Source: Chitinophaga sp. SYP-B3965
Lineage (GTDB): Bacteria; Bacteroidota; Bacteroidia; Chitinophagales; Chitinophagaceae
Assembly: GCF_009647655.1 (NCBI RefSeq)
Contig: NZ_WJFD01000002.1
Span: 496,001-560,000, forward strand
Direction: 5' to 3'
Length of the DNA stretch: 64,000 nt
Made by a program: the position numbers and the translations under genes. A model generated the notes under the pieces. It was given only the letters and a program-made list of their open reading frames with translations, did no database searches and was not told where the DNA came from. This document shows, in pieces, positions 1-10,494 of this stretch (the first letter of the stretch is position 1; each line of letters begins with the position of its first letter).

Positions 1-857
1 GGGTGATGACGGCAGGGTTCCTGATACTGCTCATACCATCCATGATGTATGAAATAAATGGTAACCCGGCCATTGCAAAAATGGGCGTGGCGCAATTAAC
101 GGGGGCCATGGAAGGGAAGGAAGTCCGTTTTGGGCCTGCAGCCACCGGATATTGGAGTACCATTACCACTGTTATTTCTACGGGTTCCGTGAATGGTTTC
201 CATGATAGTACCATGCCACTGACGGGTATGATGCAAATGGTGGGTATGATGACCAATGCTTTCTACGGAGGATGTGGTGTAGGGTTCCTTAACTATTTCG
301 TCTTCGTGATCATTGCGGTATTCATATCCGGATTGATGGTAGGGCGTACACCTGAATTCATGGGGCATAAAGTAGAAGCGAAAGAGGTGAAGATTGCAGC
401 GCTTGTTGCATTGCTGCATCCTTTCCTGATCCTTGCGGGTACAGCGCTTTCTTCTTACATGATCGCACATCATCCTACTATCGACTGGGCCACGCAACCG
501 GCCAACTGGTTAAACAACCCCGGCTATCATGGTTTCTCAGAGATGCTGTATGAATACACATCTTCTGCGGCCAACAACGGTTCCGGTTTTGAAGGGCTGG
601 GTGATAACAATATTTTCTGGAACGTAAGTACAGGTTTCGTGCTCATCTTTTCCCGCTTCCTGCCGATCCTTGGCCCTGTGGCCATTGCAGGTATCCTGGC
701 GCAGAAGAAATACATCCCTGAATCAGCTGGTACCCTGAAAACGGATACAGCCACTTTCGGGATCATGACCTTTGCGGTGATCGTAATTCTTGCGGCATTG
801 GCTTTCTTCCCTGCACTGGTGCTGGGTCCTATAGCTGAGCACTTCTCCCTGTATTAA
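1..857 (+). CDS. kdpA: Potassium-transporting ATPase subunit A (KdpA), 5'-truncated by window edge
   Basis: KdpA is the channel-like, potassium-translocating subunit of the KdpFABC high-affinity uptake pump in the inner membrane. Only the last ~285 codons are present; the frame is open from base 3 and the start lies outside the window. Visible family hallmarks are the pore-loop region GSVNGFHDSTMPLTG, a second loop GGCGVGFLNY followed by a helix, and the conserved GLMVGRTPEFMG. Several hydrophobic helices follow, the last ending just before the C-terminus. kdpB starts 18 bases downstream, so the two are cotranscribed. No KdpF-like small peptide is visible between them. Identification is secure from both sequence and gene order. 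Confidence 0.97.
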   Translation, partial: VMTAGFLILLIPSMMYEINGNPAIAKMGVAQLTGAMEGKEVRFGPAATGYWSTITTVISTGSVNGFHDSTMPLTGMMQMVGMMTNAFYGGCGVGFLNYFVFVIIAVFISGLMVGRTPEFMGHKVEAKEVKIAALVALLHPFLILAGTALSSYMIAHHPTIDWATQPANWLNNPGYHGFSEMLYEYTSSAANNGSGFEGLGDNNIFWNVSTGFVLIFSRFLPILGPVAIAGILAQKKYIPESAGTLKTDTATFGIMTFAVIVILAALAFFPALVLGPIAEHFSLY

Positions 858-875
858 TGATAAAGCTGAATTAAA

Positions 876-2924
876 ATGAGAACAAACGATAATAAACTGT
901 TCCCCGCGGACCTCGTGAAAGAAAGCTTAAAGCAATCTTTCGTGAAACTGAATCCACGGCTCCTCATCAAAAATCCGGTGATGTTTACGGTAGAGCTGGG
1001 TACCATCGTTATGCTGGTGGTTACGCTCAACACCTTTTTCACCGGAGATGTGTCACAAGGTAGCTTCGGCTACAACCTCACCATCTTCATCGTGTTATTG
1101 CTCACGGTGCTCTTCGGCAACTTTGCGGAAGCCATTGCAGAAGCACGCGGTAAGGCACAGGCTGAGAGTCTTCGTAAAACAAGAGAGGAAACACCCGCCA
1201 AAAAGATCCTGGCTGTTGGTGATATGTTCACCGATGAAATTAAGGTAGTATCCTCTTCCCTTTTACGTAAAGGCGACCTGTTCGTATGCGAAGCAGGAGA
1301 TATCATTCCTTCTGATGGTGAGATCGTGAAAGGTCTTGCCAGTATAGACGAATCTGCCATCACAGGAGAAAGTGCTCCTGTGATCAGAGAAGCGGGTGGC
1401 GATAAAAGCAGTGTGGTAGGTGGTACGAAAGTATTAAGTGACCGCATTGTGGTAAGAGTAAGTACTGAACCGGGTGAGTCATTCCTTGATAAAATGATCT
1501 CACTGGTAGAAGGTGCTACCCGTCAGAAAACACCGAATGAAATTGCATTGACGATATTACTGGCCAGCTTCACACTGGTGTTCATCATCGTGTGTGTAAC
1601 GCTGAAACCATTTGCGGATTACGCGAATACACCCATTACCATCGCAGCCTTCATTTCATTGTTTGTTTGTTTGATCCCCACTACCATCGGCGGTTTATTA
1701 TCCGCGATAGGTATTGCTGGTATGGACCGTGCTTTAAGAGCGAATGTGATCACTAAATCCGGTAAAGCAGTGGAAACTGCAGGTGACCTGGATGTACTGT
1801 TGCTGGATAAAACCGGTACCATTACGATCGGTAACCGTAAGGCCACGAATTTCTATGCGGCGAATGGTTTTACCAGTGAGGAATTTATCCGTGCCAGTGC
1901 ACTGAGCTCTTTAGCAGATGAAACACCGGAAGGTAAATCCATCGTAGAACTGGCGGGCAAGGAAGTGGTGAATAAATTATCTGTAAATGGTGCGTCGCTG
2001 GTGAAGTTCACAGCGGAAACACGCAGCAGTGGTATTGATCTGCCAGACGGTACCCGAATTCGCAAAGGCGCTTATGATGCTATTCGTGACCTGTCTGTAA
2101 AGGCCGGTAATGAGTTCCCTGCGGAAACCTTACAACAGGTAAAACAGATCTCCAATAATGGTGGTACGCCACTGGTAGTGTCTGTGAATAATAAAGTAAC
2201 CGGTGTGATCGAGTTGCAGGACATTATCAAACCTGGTATCCAGGAACGTTTTGAACGTCTTCGTAAGATGGGTGTGAAAACGGTGATGGTAACGGGTGAT
2301 AACCCACTGACGGCAAAATACATTGCACAGAAAGCTGGTGTGGATGATTTCATCGCAGAAGCCAAACCGGAGGATAAGATGAACTATATCCGTAAGGAAC
2401 AACAGGAAGGCAGACTGGTGGCGATGATGGGTGATGGTACCAATGATGCACCAGCACTGGCACAGGCAGATGTGGGAGTGGCTATGAACAGTGGTACACA
2501 AGCTGCAAAAGAAGCAGGTAACATGGTAGACCTTGATAATGATCCTACTAAACTGATTGAGATCGTTGAAATTGGTAAACAGTTGCTGATGACGAGAGGT
2601 ACGCTTACTACCTTCTCTATTGCAAACGACGTGGCAAAATACTTCGCTATCGTACCTGCTTTATTCGTTCTTTCCATACCTGCTTTACAAAGCATCAACA
2701 TCATGCATCTGCATAGTCCGGAAACGGCTATCCTGAGTGCGGTGATCTTTAATGCCATCATCATTCCATTATTGATACCGCTGGCACTGAGAGGTGTGGC
2801 ATATAAACCAATAGGTGCGAGTGCATTATTACGCCGCAACCTGTTGATCTATGGTGTAGGTGGTGTGATCATCCCCTTCATTGGTATCAAGCTGATCGAC
2901 ATGGTGGTTTCCTTATTCTATTAA
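876..2924 (+). CDS. kdpB: Potassium-transporting P-type ATPase, subunit B (KdpB)
   Basis: This is the catalytic P-type ATPase subunit that energises potassium uptake through KdpA. It has 682 residues, the usual family length. The actuator-domain motif TGES is near residue 163. The phosphorylation motif DKTGT has its acceptor Asp near residue 311, and the hinge motif GDGTNDAP is near residue 519. Hydrophobic segments lie at the N-terminus (residues ~30-80), in the middle (~225-290) and at the C-terminus (~590-680), as expected for KdpB. The start is the ATG 18 bases after kdpA, and kdpC follows after 11 bases. All catalytic residues examined are intact. Confidence 0.98.
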   Translation: MRTNDNKLFPADLVKESLKQSFVKLNPRLLIKNPVMFTVELGTIVMLVVTLNTFFTGDVSQGSFGYNLTIFIVLLLTVLFGNFAEAIAEARGKAQAESLRKTREETPAKKILAVGDMFTDEIKVVSSSLLRKGDLFVCEAGDIIPSDGEIVKGLASIDESAITGESAPVIREAGGDKSSVVGGTKVLSDRIVVRVSTEPGESFLDKMISLVEGATRQKTPNEIALTILLASFTLVFIIVCVTLKPFADYANTPITIAAFISLFVCLIPTTIGGLLSAIGIAGMDRALRANVITKSGKAVETAGDLDVLLLDKTGTITIGNRKATNFYAANGFTSEEFIRASALSSLADETPEGKSIVELAGKEVVNKLSVNGASLVKFTAETRSSGIDLPDGTRIRKGAYDAIRDLSVKAGNEFPAETLQQVKQISNNGGTPLVVSVNNKVTGVIELQDIIKPGIQERFERLRKMGVKTVMVTGDNPLTAKYIAQKAGVDDFIAEAKPEDKMNYIRKEQQEGRLVAMMGDGTNDAPALAQADVGVAMNSGTQAAKEAGNMVDLDNDPTKLIEIVEIGKQLLMTRGTLTTFSIANDVAKYFAIVPALFVLSIPALQSINIMHLHSPETAILSAVIFNAIIIPLLIPLALRGVAYKPIGASALLRRNLLIYGVGGVIIPFIGIKLIDMVVSLFY

Positions 2925-2935
2925 TATTAGCAATC

Positions 2936-3499
2936 ATGAAAAAATATTTTTTGCCTGCTTTAAAACTGACAGCCGTACTGGTAATACTTACGGCCGGAAT
3001 TTATCCCCTGCTGATTGCAGGCGTGTCTAAACTGGCACCCGGTAAAGGAGATGGGGTAACCGTTTCTCACAAGGGATTAGTGGTAGGTTACGCAAACATT
3101 GGTCAGCAATTTACTGACGATAAATACTTCCAGGGTCGCCCATCTGCGGTAGATTATAATGCCGCAGGTTCCGGCGGTTCCAATAAAGGACCTTCCAATG
3201 AGGATTACCTGAAAGTAGTACAGGAAAGGATAGACACTTTCCTGGTACACAATCCCGGGGTTAAGAAATCTGAGATACCAGTGGAACTGGTTACAGCTTC
3301 CGGTAGTGGTCTGGACCCACATCTTTCTCCTGCAGGAGCTTTAGTACAGGTACAACGTATTGCAACATTGCGTGGCATTTCTGTAGAGAAGCTGAAAGAA
3401 CTGGTAAAGGAACAAACGAAAGGCCCGTTGCTGGGGATGTTTGGTCCGGCTACCGTGAACGTATTACAATTGAATATTGCGCTGGACGATATAAAGTAA
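2936..3499 (+). CDS. kdpC: Potassium-transporting ATPase subunit C (KdpC)
   Basis: KdpC is the single-span accessory subunit that helps assemble the KdpAB complex and increases ATP affinity. The protein has 187 residues. One N-terminal transmembrane helix (about residues 7-28) is followed by a soluble domain carrying the family signatures YFQGRPSA, GSNKGPSNEDY and the ASGSGLDPHLSP block. The stop is followed by a 90-base gap before the porin gene, which contains a GC-rich hairpin without a U-tract. Start choice is supported by spacing from kdpB. Confidence 0.97.
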   Translation: MKKYFLPALKLTAVLVILTAGIYPLLIAGVSKLAPGKGDGVTVSHKGLVVGYANIGQQFTDDKYFQGRPSAVDYNAAGSGGSNKGPSNEDYLKVVQERIDTFLVHNPGVKKSEIPVELVTASGSGLDPHLSPAGALVQVQRIATLRGISVEKLKELVKEQTKGPLLGMFGPATVNVLQLNIALDDIK

Positions 3500-3535
3500 A
3501 AGCCACAGCCGCCTATGCCTATGAGAAACCTTGCG

Positions 3536-3557
3536 GCGCTGAACGTCTGTTCAGCGC
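3536..3557 (+). promoter_or_regulatory. Intercistronic hairpin between kdpC and the porin gene
   Basis: GCGCTGAAC and GTTCAGCGC form a perfect 9-bp stem closed by the loop GTCT. There is no following U-tract, so it is unlikely to be a strong terminator. It could stabilise or process mRNA so that the downstream porin is expressed at a different level from kdpABC. Confidence 0.45.
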
Positions 3558-3589
3558 ACGCTTTAAATCCTTAAAAGTTAAAAAAGAAA

Positions 3590-4669
3590 ATGAAGAAGAC
3601 AATTTTACTGGCCGCAGGTACGATCCTGGGAATGCATGTAATGGCGCAGGAGCAACAGCCTGTTAAAGAAGAAGCGAAACTCACTTTCTCCGGGTATGCG
3701 GAGGCTTATTACTCTTTTGATCTTAACGAACCGGATAACCATTTACGCCCCGGTTTCCTGTATAATCACAATCGGCATAATGAGGTGAATGTAAACCTGG
3801 CTTACCTGAAGGGTAGTTATTCCAGTGACCGTGTGCGTGCTAACCTTTCTATTATGGCGGGTACTTATGCGCAATATAATATGGCAGCGGAATCAGAACT
3901 GATGCGCCATGTTTATGAAGCAAATGTGGGTGTGCGTATTGGTAAGAATCTTTGGGTGGATGCAGGTATCATGCCTTCTCACATTGGTTGGGAAAGTGCT
4001 ATCACCAAAGATAACATGACGCTCTCCCGCAGCATTGGTGCAGAAAATTCTCCTTATTATGAAGCAGGTGCAAAGATCACCTGGACGCCGAATGATAAAT
4101 GGACGTTTGCAGCGATGTACCTCAATGGCTGGCAGAGGATCAAACGGGTGGATGGTAACCAAACACCAGGTTTTGGTACACAGATCACGTTTAAGCCAGG
4201 CAGTAAAGTAACGCTGAACTGGAGCACTTTTGTAGGAAACGATAAACCGGATTCCGTTCGCCAGATGCGTTATTTCAATGATGTTTACGGTATCTTTAGT
4301 ATCACGGATAAATTCAGCCTGACAGCCGGATTTGATTATGGCCTGGAGCAGAAAAAGAAAGGCGAAAGTGATCTGAATAACTGGTATACCCCTGTGCTGA
4401 TTGCGAAGTATGCTTTTACAGACAAGGTAGCACTGGCTGCACGGTATGAATATTACAATGATGAGAATGGAGTGATCATTGCCACGGGTACACCTAATGG
4501 ATTTAAGACCAGTGGATATTCCCTGAACTTTGACGTGGCGCCTGTTAGTAATGTGTTGTTCCGTTTGGAAGGAAAGCTGTATAACAGTAAGGATGATATT
4601 TTTACGAAGAATACGGAAGTTAAGAATAGCAACGTAGCGTTGACTGCCTCATTGGCGGTGTCATTTTAA
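3590..4669 (+). CDS. Outer-membrane beta-barrel porin associated with kdp
   Basis: The 359-residue protein begins with a clear signal peptide (MKKTILLAAGTILGMHVMAQ). It continues as alternating amphipathic strands, ending in a short aromatic C-terminal strand (LAVSF), which is typical of outer-membrane barrels. It resembles the putative porins commonly found beside kdp genes in Bacteroidota; the likely role is passage of potassium or small solutes across the outer membrane, inferred from context. It lies between kdpC and the KdpD sensor gene, same strand. The exact substrate cannot be read from the sequence. Confidence 0.8.
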   Translation: MKKTILLAAGTILGMHVMAQEQQPVKEEAKLTFSGYAEAYYSFDLNEPDNHLRPGFLYNHNRHNEVNVNLAYLKGSYSSDRVRANLSIMAGTYAQYNMAAESELMRHVYEANVGVRIGKNLWVDAGIMPSHIGWESAITKDNMTLSRSIGAENSPYYEAGAKITWTPNDKWTFAAMYLNGWQRIKRVDGNQTPGFGTQITFKPGSKVTLNWSTFVGNDKPDSVRQMRYFNDVYGIFSITDKFSLTAGFDYGLEQKKKGESDLNNWYTPVLIAKYAFTDKVALAARYEYYNDENGVIIATGTPNGFKTSGYSLNFDVAPVSNVLFRLEGKLYNSKDDIFTKNTEVKNSNVALTASLAVSF

Positions 4670-4757
4670 ACCATAAGCAAAACCATCTCTACAGCGTTTC
4701 CAATCCTCTCCGCTAAGGGGGAAAGGGAGCGCTTAGGTGGTTTAAACCCGTTTGCAA

Positions 4758-5864
4758 ATGATGCAACGTTTTTTACACCTGGCCAATAAAGCAGGCCGGG
4801 GTCAATTCAAGATCTACATTGGCATGAGTGCTGGTGTGGGCAAGAGTTACCGGATGTTACAGGAAGCGCATTCTCTTTTGCGGAAAGGCGTAAATGTACA
4901 GGTGGGTTTTATTGAAACCCACAACCGGAAAGAAACTCAGGCTTTAGTGGATGGCTTGCCGGTGATCCCCCGGCGGCAGGTGTTCTATAAAGGCAAAATG
5001 CTGGAAGAGATGGACCTCAATGCGATCCTCTTACTGGCGCCGGAATGGGTGATCGTGGATGAGTTGGCGCATACGAACATTCCAGGCTCAAAGAATGAGA
5101 AACGCTGGCAGGATGTGATGGACCTGCTCAATGCAGGGATCAATGTGATCTCGGCTGTGAACATCCAGCACATGGAAAGTATCAACCACCAGGTGAAAAC
5201 GATCACGGGTGTGGAAGTACAGGAAAGAGTGCCGGACAGTATGTTGCAGATTGCGGATGAAGTAGTGAACATTGATCTTACGGCGGATGAGCTGATCACA
5301 AGGTTGAAGGAAGGAAAGATCTATGATCCTACCAAAGTGGAATCTGCGCTGAAGAATTTCTTTCAATCTGAAAAAATATTGCAGCTGCGGGAGCTGGCCT
5401 TGAAAGAAGTAGCTTCGCAGGTAGAAAGGAAGGTGGAGATTGAGATCCCGCGGGGGCAGCAGATGCGGCATGAGCGGTTCCTGGTTTGTATTTCCAGCAA
5501 TGATGCGGTGACGAAAAAAGTGCTTAGGAAGGCGGCAAGACTGGCGGCTTATTATCATGGAGAATGGTATGTGCTGTATGTACAAACGCCCCGGGAAAGT
5601 GTGGGCCGCATTAAATTATCAGACCAGCGGCATCTGATCAACAATATGAAACTGGCTACAGAGCTGGGTGCAGAAGTATTGCGGGTGCAAGATTCGAATA
5701 TCGCCAGTGCTATTATAAAAACGGCGCAGGAAAAAGAAATCACCACGGTGTGTATCGGAAAACCGCATATCAGCTTGTTTGGCATTATTTTGCGAACAAA
5801 TGTTTTCTCCCAGTTGTTGAAAACGTTATCCTCAAATGAAATTGACTTAGTTATATTATCATGA
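4758..5864 (+). CDS. kdpD: KdpD N-terminal sensor module (KdpD and universal-stress-like domains, no kinase)
   Basis: In classical KdpD this cytoplasmic module precedes the membrane helices and kinase; here it is a separate ~368-residue protein. The Walker-A-like motif GMSAGVGKS lies near residue 22. The downstream KdpD signature VDELAHTNIPGS is about 75 residues later. A universal-stress-protein-like domain fills the C-terminal third (LVCISSNDAVTKKVLRKAARL and following). No transmembrane helices or histidine kinase motifs are present. ATG codons at 4758 and 4761 are more likely starts than the TTG at 4752. The stop overlaps the next gene's start by four bases (ATGA), implying translational coupling with the kinase. 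Confidence 0.9.
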   Translation: MMQRFLHLANKAGRGQFKIYIGMSAGVGKSYRMLQEAHSLLRKGVNVQVGFIETHNRKETQALVDGLPVIPRRQVFYKGKMLEEMDLNAILLLAPEWVIVDELAHTNIPGSKNEKRWQDVMDLLNAGINVISAVNIQHMESINHQVKTITGVEVQERVPDSMLQIADEVVNIDLTADELITRLKEGKIYDPTKVESALKNFFQSEKILQLRELALKEVASQVERKVEIEIPRGQQMRHERFLVCISSNDAVTKKVLRKAARLAAYYHGEWYVLYVQTPRESVGRIKLSDQRHLINNMKLATELGAEVLRVQDSNIASAIIKTAQEKEITTVCIGKPHISLFGIILRTNVFSQLLKTLSSNEIDLVILS

Positions 5865-7531
5865 AGCGGTTAGGACTTAAATCAAAGATCACTATCGGGG
5901 TATTATTCCTCTTCGCCATGCTGATGCTGGTGAGCGTACTCGGCTATTATTACCTCAACCGCGTGAACAGGGATGCCCGCACTATTCTCCAGGATAACTA
6001 TGAATCTGTGGAATATGCCAAGAATATGTTGCAGGCACTGGATGCTACACCTGTGAATGAGGCTGCTTTTCTGGCTAACCTTAAAAAACAGCAGGTGAAT
6101 GTAACAGAGCCGGGTGAAGCGATTGCTACTATGAATGCGGCGAAACATTTTAAGGATTCCGTGCCGCAGTGCCGGAATGACCTGTATGCCATCATGGAAT
6201 TAAATATGAAGGCCATCATCCGGAAAAATGAAAGCACAAAAGATGCGGCAGACAAAGCCATCCTTTATATTGCCCTCATCAGCGGGGCCTGTTTTGTACT
6301 GGGGATCACATTCGTGTATAACTTCCCCGGTTATATTGCCAATCCTATTCATGAACTAACGGAAGGGATCAAAGGCATTGCACAGAAAAGATATGAGCAG
6401 CGGTTGCATTTCAAATCCCTGGATGAGTTTGGAGAGTTGGCGAATGCGTTTAATACCATGGCAGAGAAACTGGATGAATATGAACATAGTAACCTGGCCC
6501 GCATCATGTTTGAAAAGAAACGGGCAGAAGCGGTGATCAGTAGTTTGAAAGATGCCACCATTGGCGTAGATAATAAAGGCACTATTCTTTTTGCGAATGC
6601 GGAGGCATTGCAATTACTCAATATGCCGGAGAAGGATGTGATCGGTTGGGCGGCTTCTGAAATATCTAAACGGAATGATCTGCTGAAATACTTATTGAAT
6701 CAGCAGGAAGGTGGTCCGGTGAAGATCGTGGTGAACGGCAAGGAAAGTTTTTTTACCAGGGAGATGGCGGATATTCATCATGAAGGGGCGAAGATCGGGT
6801 ACATTATGATCCTTAAGAACATCACTACTTTTAAAGAACAGGACCTGGCGAAGACACATTTCATTGCTACTATTTCTCATGAGTTAAAAACGCCACTGGC
6901 GGCTACGGACCTCAGTCTTAAGTTACTGGAAGATGAACGTACCGGTCCCCTTTCCACCGAACAAAAAGAATTAATGGAGAGCATCCGGCAGGATAACCGG
7001 AGAATGATCCGCATGGTGAGTGATCTGCTGGATTTCTCGCGTGTAGAAAGCGGAAATATTCAATTGCAAATTCAACCGGTGCCACCGGAGAATATTGTGC
7101 AGTATGCATTGGATACAGTGCAGAAACAGGCTTTTGGTAAACAGGTGAATATCCGTACTACTTTACCTCCCGGCTCTCCGATGATTGCGGCGGATGCAGA
7201 AAAAAGTGCCTGGGTGTTGGTGAACCTGTTGACGAATGCCATCCGGTATTCTGCTGTGGGTACAGATGTGGAACTGGATGTGTTACAAACGGAAACGGGT
7301 ACACTGCATTTCAGCGTGCGTGATCATGGAAAGGGAATTGACCCTGCTTTCAGGAGCAGGATCTTTGAACGTTTCTTCCAGGTGCCGGGATCTTCTTCTG
7401 AAGATACCAAAGGCAGTGGGCTTGGGCTTGCCATCGCCAAAGAATTTATTGAAGCGCAGGGCGGTACCATCGGGGTGGAAAGTGAACTGGGCAAAGGGAG
7501 TCGTTTTTGGTTTTCCCTGCCGTTATATTAG
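5861..7531 (+). CDS. Membrane histidine kinase (HAMP-PAS-HisKA-HATPase), partner of split KdpD
   Basis: The 556-residue sensor kinase has a first transmembrane helix at about residues 10-30, a ~100-residue periplasmic segment and a second helix near 130-152. A HAMP region, a PAS domain (about 220-330), HisKA with the phosphoacceptor His in FIATISHELKTPL, and a HATPase domain follow, with N-box NLLTNAIRYS and G-box GSGLGLAI. Its ATG overlaps the stop of the KdpD module gene, so together they appear to replace a one-piece KdpD. No KdpE response regulator is visible nearby. The stop overlaps the convergent hybrid kinase gene by four bases. Confidence 0.92.
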   Translation: MKRLGLKSKITIGVLFLFAMLMLVSVLGYYYLNRVNRDARTILQDNYESVEYAKNMLQALDATPVNEAAFLANLKKQQVNVTEPGEAIATMNAAKHFKDSVPQCRNDLYAIMELNMKAIIRKNESTKDAADKAILYIALISGACFVLGITFVYNFPGYIANPIHELTEGIKGIAQKRYEQRLHFKSLDEFGELANAFNTMAEKLDEYEHSNLARIMFEKKRAEAVISSLKDATIGVDNKGTILFANAEALQLLNMPEKDVIGWAASEISKRNDLLKYLLNQQEGGPVKIVVNGKESFFTREMADIHHEGAKIGYIMILKNITTFKEQDLAKTHFIATISHELKTPLAATDLSLKLLEDERTGPLSTEQKELMESIRQDNRRMIRMVSDLLDFSRVESGNIQLQIQPVPPENIVQYALDTVQKQAFGKQVNIRTTLPPGSPMIAADAEKSAWVLVNLLTNAIRYSAVGTDVELDVLQTETGTLHFSVRDHGKGIDPAFRSRIFERFFQVPGSSSEDTKGSGLGLAIAKEFIEAQGGTIGVESELGKGSRFWFSLPLY

Positions 7532-10494
7532 TTCTTCTTTATTTGCTCCATTTCCTTTTTTAAGATCAGCTGCGCATCCAGGTAGATCTTAATGGCCAGG
7601 TTGATATCCGGCAAAACGGTATGCAGGTAAGTTTTGTTCCTTACATTATGTTCAATTTCGAGGATGATCTTTGATAAAGGATCTATGCGCACGATCATAA
7701 AGCTGCTGCGTAAGAGGCTTGCATGCTGAAGAGCGTCGTCCCAGTTTTCCAGCTGTGCGCTGTTCTGCAGATTGTCGAACATGCCGGAAGTTCTTTCCAG
7801 GAAAGTATTTAAGAGGTCAAGCATTGCATCGGGGTCATCGTCTACAATGCCACGGAGGTAATGAAGATCAATGAATGGACGGTGTGATTGTTCTTCGTAA
7901 TCCAGGCCATTGAAGTTGGCGAATTCGGGATCTCTTTCTCCGAGTACTTCCAGGATCTTCTGGAAGAGCACATTAGGGATGAAGGGTTTGGCGATGTAAT
8001 CATTCATGCCGGCCAGCAGACATCTTTCTTTATCTCCTTTTAATGCAGAGGCTGTCATCGCAATGATGGGGATGCCTAAGCCCTGATCTCTTATCTGCCG
8101 TGTGGCGCGTAATCCATCCATCGTGGGCATCTGGATATCCATCAGGATGCAATCGTATTTATTTCCTTCAAGCTTATTCAATACTTCTACTCCGTTCTCT
8201 GCAATTTCTACTGTGGCGCCAGCCCCTGCTAATGTGCGCTGGGCTACTTTCTGATTTAATATATTGTCTTCCGCCACCAGGATGGATTTGCCATACAATG
8301 GGGGCAGATGATGGTTTCCTGTTTCGGAGGGTATTTCCTGTGGTACGGCAAACAAATGGTAAGGAACAGAGAAGCGGACAAGCGTTCCCCCGCCTTCATT
8401 ATTATGTACACTGATCTGGCCCTGCTGTAGTTTGAGTAATGATCTCGTTAGCGCCAATCCGAGGCCGGCACCGCCATATTTTCGATCATCGCTGCCATGG
8501 ATCTGGGAGAAACTTTCGAATACTTCTTCGTGTAAATGATCGGGGATGCCCATGCCGGTGTCCCTCAATTCGAAGGAGAAAGTTATTTTCTCTTCATCTT
8601 TTGCGCTGATCTGTGCGGCCAGATGGATGCTACCCTGTTCTGTAAATCTTACAGAGTTATCCATCAGGCTAACGATCACATCATGAAGACGGGAGGGGTC
8701 GCCTATTACGGTTTCTGGCATTTCTGGATCTATGTCTAATGCTAGTTGTAACCCTTTGTTTTCTGCTTCTTCGCGTTTGCTGTTCAGAGCTTTCCTGATC
8801 ACATGGGCGGGATTGAAATCTATGCGGGAGAGCGTTAGTTTGCCGGCATTGAGATGAGAGAAATCCAGGATCTTTTCTACCAGTACCAGCAGGTTGTTGG
8901 CGGATTCCTTGATATCTGTGATGTATTCTTTTTGTTCAGGCTTTACTTCTGTTTGTTTTAAAAGATTGGAGATGCCGATAATTCCATTCAGCGGTGTTCT
9001 GATCTCATGGCTCATATTCGCCATAAACCTTTCCTGTGTTTTCCTCGCGTGTTCTGCTTTTTTCCTCGCGGAGATCAGTGCATGTTCATGTTCTATCCTG
9101 TCTGTAATATCGGTGGCAATACCGCAGAGGCCATATACCCGTTTGGTGTGATCTCTTAAAGGGAATTTTGTGATGAAGAAATAACGAGTTTCGTTATTGA
9201 TCTCGAGCATGTCTTCCATTTCAACAGGTCTTTCGTGGAGGACCACTTCCCTGTCTGACGGCGCATATTTCTCCGGTTTCAGTTTGGACGGGAATTCCTT
9301 GTCTGTCCGGCCCAGGATATGTTCTCTGTTGATGCCGAACACTTCTTCGAAACGTTCATTCACCAGCAGGTATTTGCCGTAGACATCTTTGATGAAAATA
9401 ACGGAGGGGGAATTGCGGAGTACGGATTGAAACCTGAAATTGATGATGTCTATTTCTTTCTGTGCGCTCTCCAGTTTCATCTGCATCATTTTCCGGGCAT
9501 GGATATCCTTTACGATGCATTGATATTGCTTCACGACACCATGATGCCGGAGCAGTACAACCTGTTGTTCTACCCATTTCTTCTCGCCATTCTTCTGGCG
9601 GATGGGGAATTCTATTGTAGAATCATCCGGACCTTCAAAGGCCTGGGTTTCGTAGAAAGTGCGGAGTTCTTTTTGCTGTGGGGGGTCCAGCAGCATGGTA
9701 TACTGTTTGCCCATCAGTTCTTCTGCGCTGTAACCGGTAAGGTCCAGGGCTTTGTTGTTCACGTAGGTGAAGAACCCTCCACGGTTGGTGGTGAACATGG
9801 TAGCGCCGGCACCTTCAATTAACTGGCGGTATTTTTTCTCACTGCGGCGCAGTTCGTTTTCTGTTTCGCCGGCTTTGTTGATCATTTTCACCAGTTGGTA
9901 TAAGCCCCATGCGAGGAAACCTACAAAGAGGATACTGATGAGGATTGAAAACAGGTAGGGCGTACGGTTCAGCAGTTGATTGCTCAGGCGGTCGTTTAGC
10001 CGGGCATGTTCTTTTTGGAGCATGTTGGTGAGCAGCGAAGTGGCGGCGTCTGTATTCGTAGCGGGCTTCCTGGTTTGGAGCATAGCCCCTGCCATTACAG
10101 GAGATTCCTGGTTGGCCTGTATCAGATAATTGAAGAAAGTGATCTTTTTTTCTATTTCTGCCTGGAGGGATTCCAACTGTTTTGTGTCTTCTGTGTTATC
10201 CTTGTATAACACAGCCAGGTTTGCGAGGGGGGTACGGAGATGGGTTTCCATATAGTCCTCCTGGTAGAGAAAACCGGAGTCACCAGTAATCACATAGGCC
10301 CGGACGGCGGATTCCATTGTTTTTACGGTGTAGGCTATCTGTTCCAGCTGGCGGATCTTGTCATTTACCTGACGGACGCGTTGGTTGTTGGTCATGGCCA
10401 AAGCGTCGGCGGACCAGGAGTGGTAAACAAACCAGGCAATGGATATGATGGCAGCGACAAAAATGATAATGACGGGGCTGCTGAATTTTTTCAT
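7528..10494 (-). CDS. Hybrid sensor histidine kinase/response regulator (CHASE3-like, PAS, PAS, HisKA, HATPase, REC, Hpt-like)
   Basis: This ~988-residue phosphorelay protein has a helix at residues ~6-25, a coiled periplasmic CHASE3-like region, and a second helix near 160-180. Two PAS domains follow, then HisKA with FMANMSHEIRTPLNG, HATPase (GGAGLGLALT) and a receiver domain with phospho-Asp in CILMDIQMPTMDGL. The C-terminal ~110 residues resemble an Hpt module, but the usual HxLKG-type motif reads HASLLRSS, so the acceptor His may be displaced or lost. ATG at 10494 is preferred because the upstream candidate at 10512 is a TTG. It is convergent with the Kdp-linked kinase; a functional link is only inference. 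Confidence 0.92.
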   Translation of the reverse strand: MKKFSSPVIIIFVAAIISIAWFVYHSWSADALAMTNNQRVRQVNDKIRQLEQIAYTVKTMESAVRAYVITGDSGFLYQEDYMETHLRTPLANLAVLYKDNTEDTKQLESLQAEIEKKITFFNYLIQANQESPVMAGAMLQTRKPATNTDAATSLLTNMLQKEHARLNDRLSNQLLNRTPYLFSILISILFVGFLAWGLYQLVKMINKAGETENELRRSEKKYRQLIEGAGATMFTTNRGGFFTYVNNKALDLTGYSAEELMGKQYTMLLDPPQQKELRTFYETQAFEGPDDSTIEFPIRQKNGEKKWVEQQVVLLRHHGVVKQYQCIVKDIHARKMMQMKLESAQKEIDIINFRFQSVLRNSPSVIFIKDVYGKYLLVNERFEEVFGINREHILGRTDKEFPSKLKPEKYAPSDREVVLHERPVEMEDMLEINNETRYFFITKFPLRDHTKRVYGLCGIATDITDRIEHEHALISARKKAEHARKTQERFMANMSHEIRTPLNGIIGISNLLKQTEVKPEQKEYITDIKESANNLLVLVEKILDFSHLNAGKLTLSRIDFNPAHVIRKALNSKREEAENKGLQLALDIDPEMPETVIGDPSRLHDVIVSLMDNSVRFTEQGSIHLAAQISAKDEEKITFSFELRDTGMGIPDHLHEEVFESFSQIHGSDDRKYGGAGLGLALTRSLLKLQQGQISVHNNEGGGTLVRFSVPYHLFAVPQEIPSETGNHHLPPLYGKSILVAEDNILNQKVAQRTLAGAGATVEIAENGVEVLNKLEGNKYDCILMDIQMPTMDGLRATRQIRDQGLGIPIIAMTASALKGDKERCLLAGMNDYIAKPFIPNVLFQKILEVLGERDPEFANFNGLDYEEQSHRPFIDLHYLRGIVDDDPDAMLDLLNTFLERTSGMFDNLQNSAQLENWDDALQHASLLRSSFMIVRIDPLSKIILEIEHNVRNKTYLHTVLPDINLAIKIYLDAQLILKKEMEQIKKN

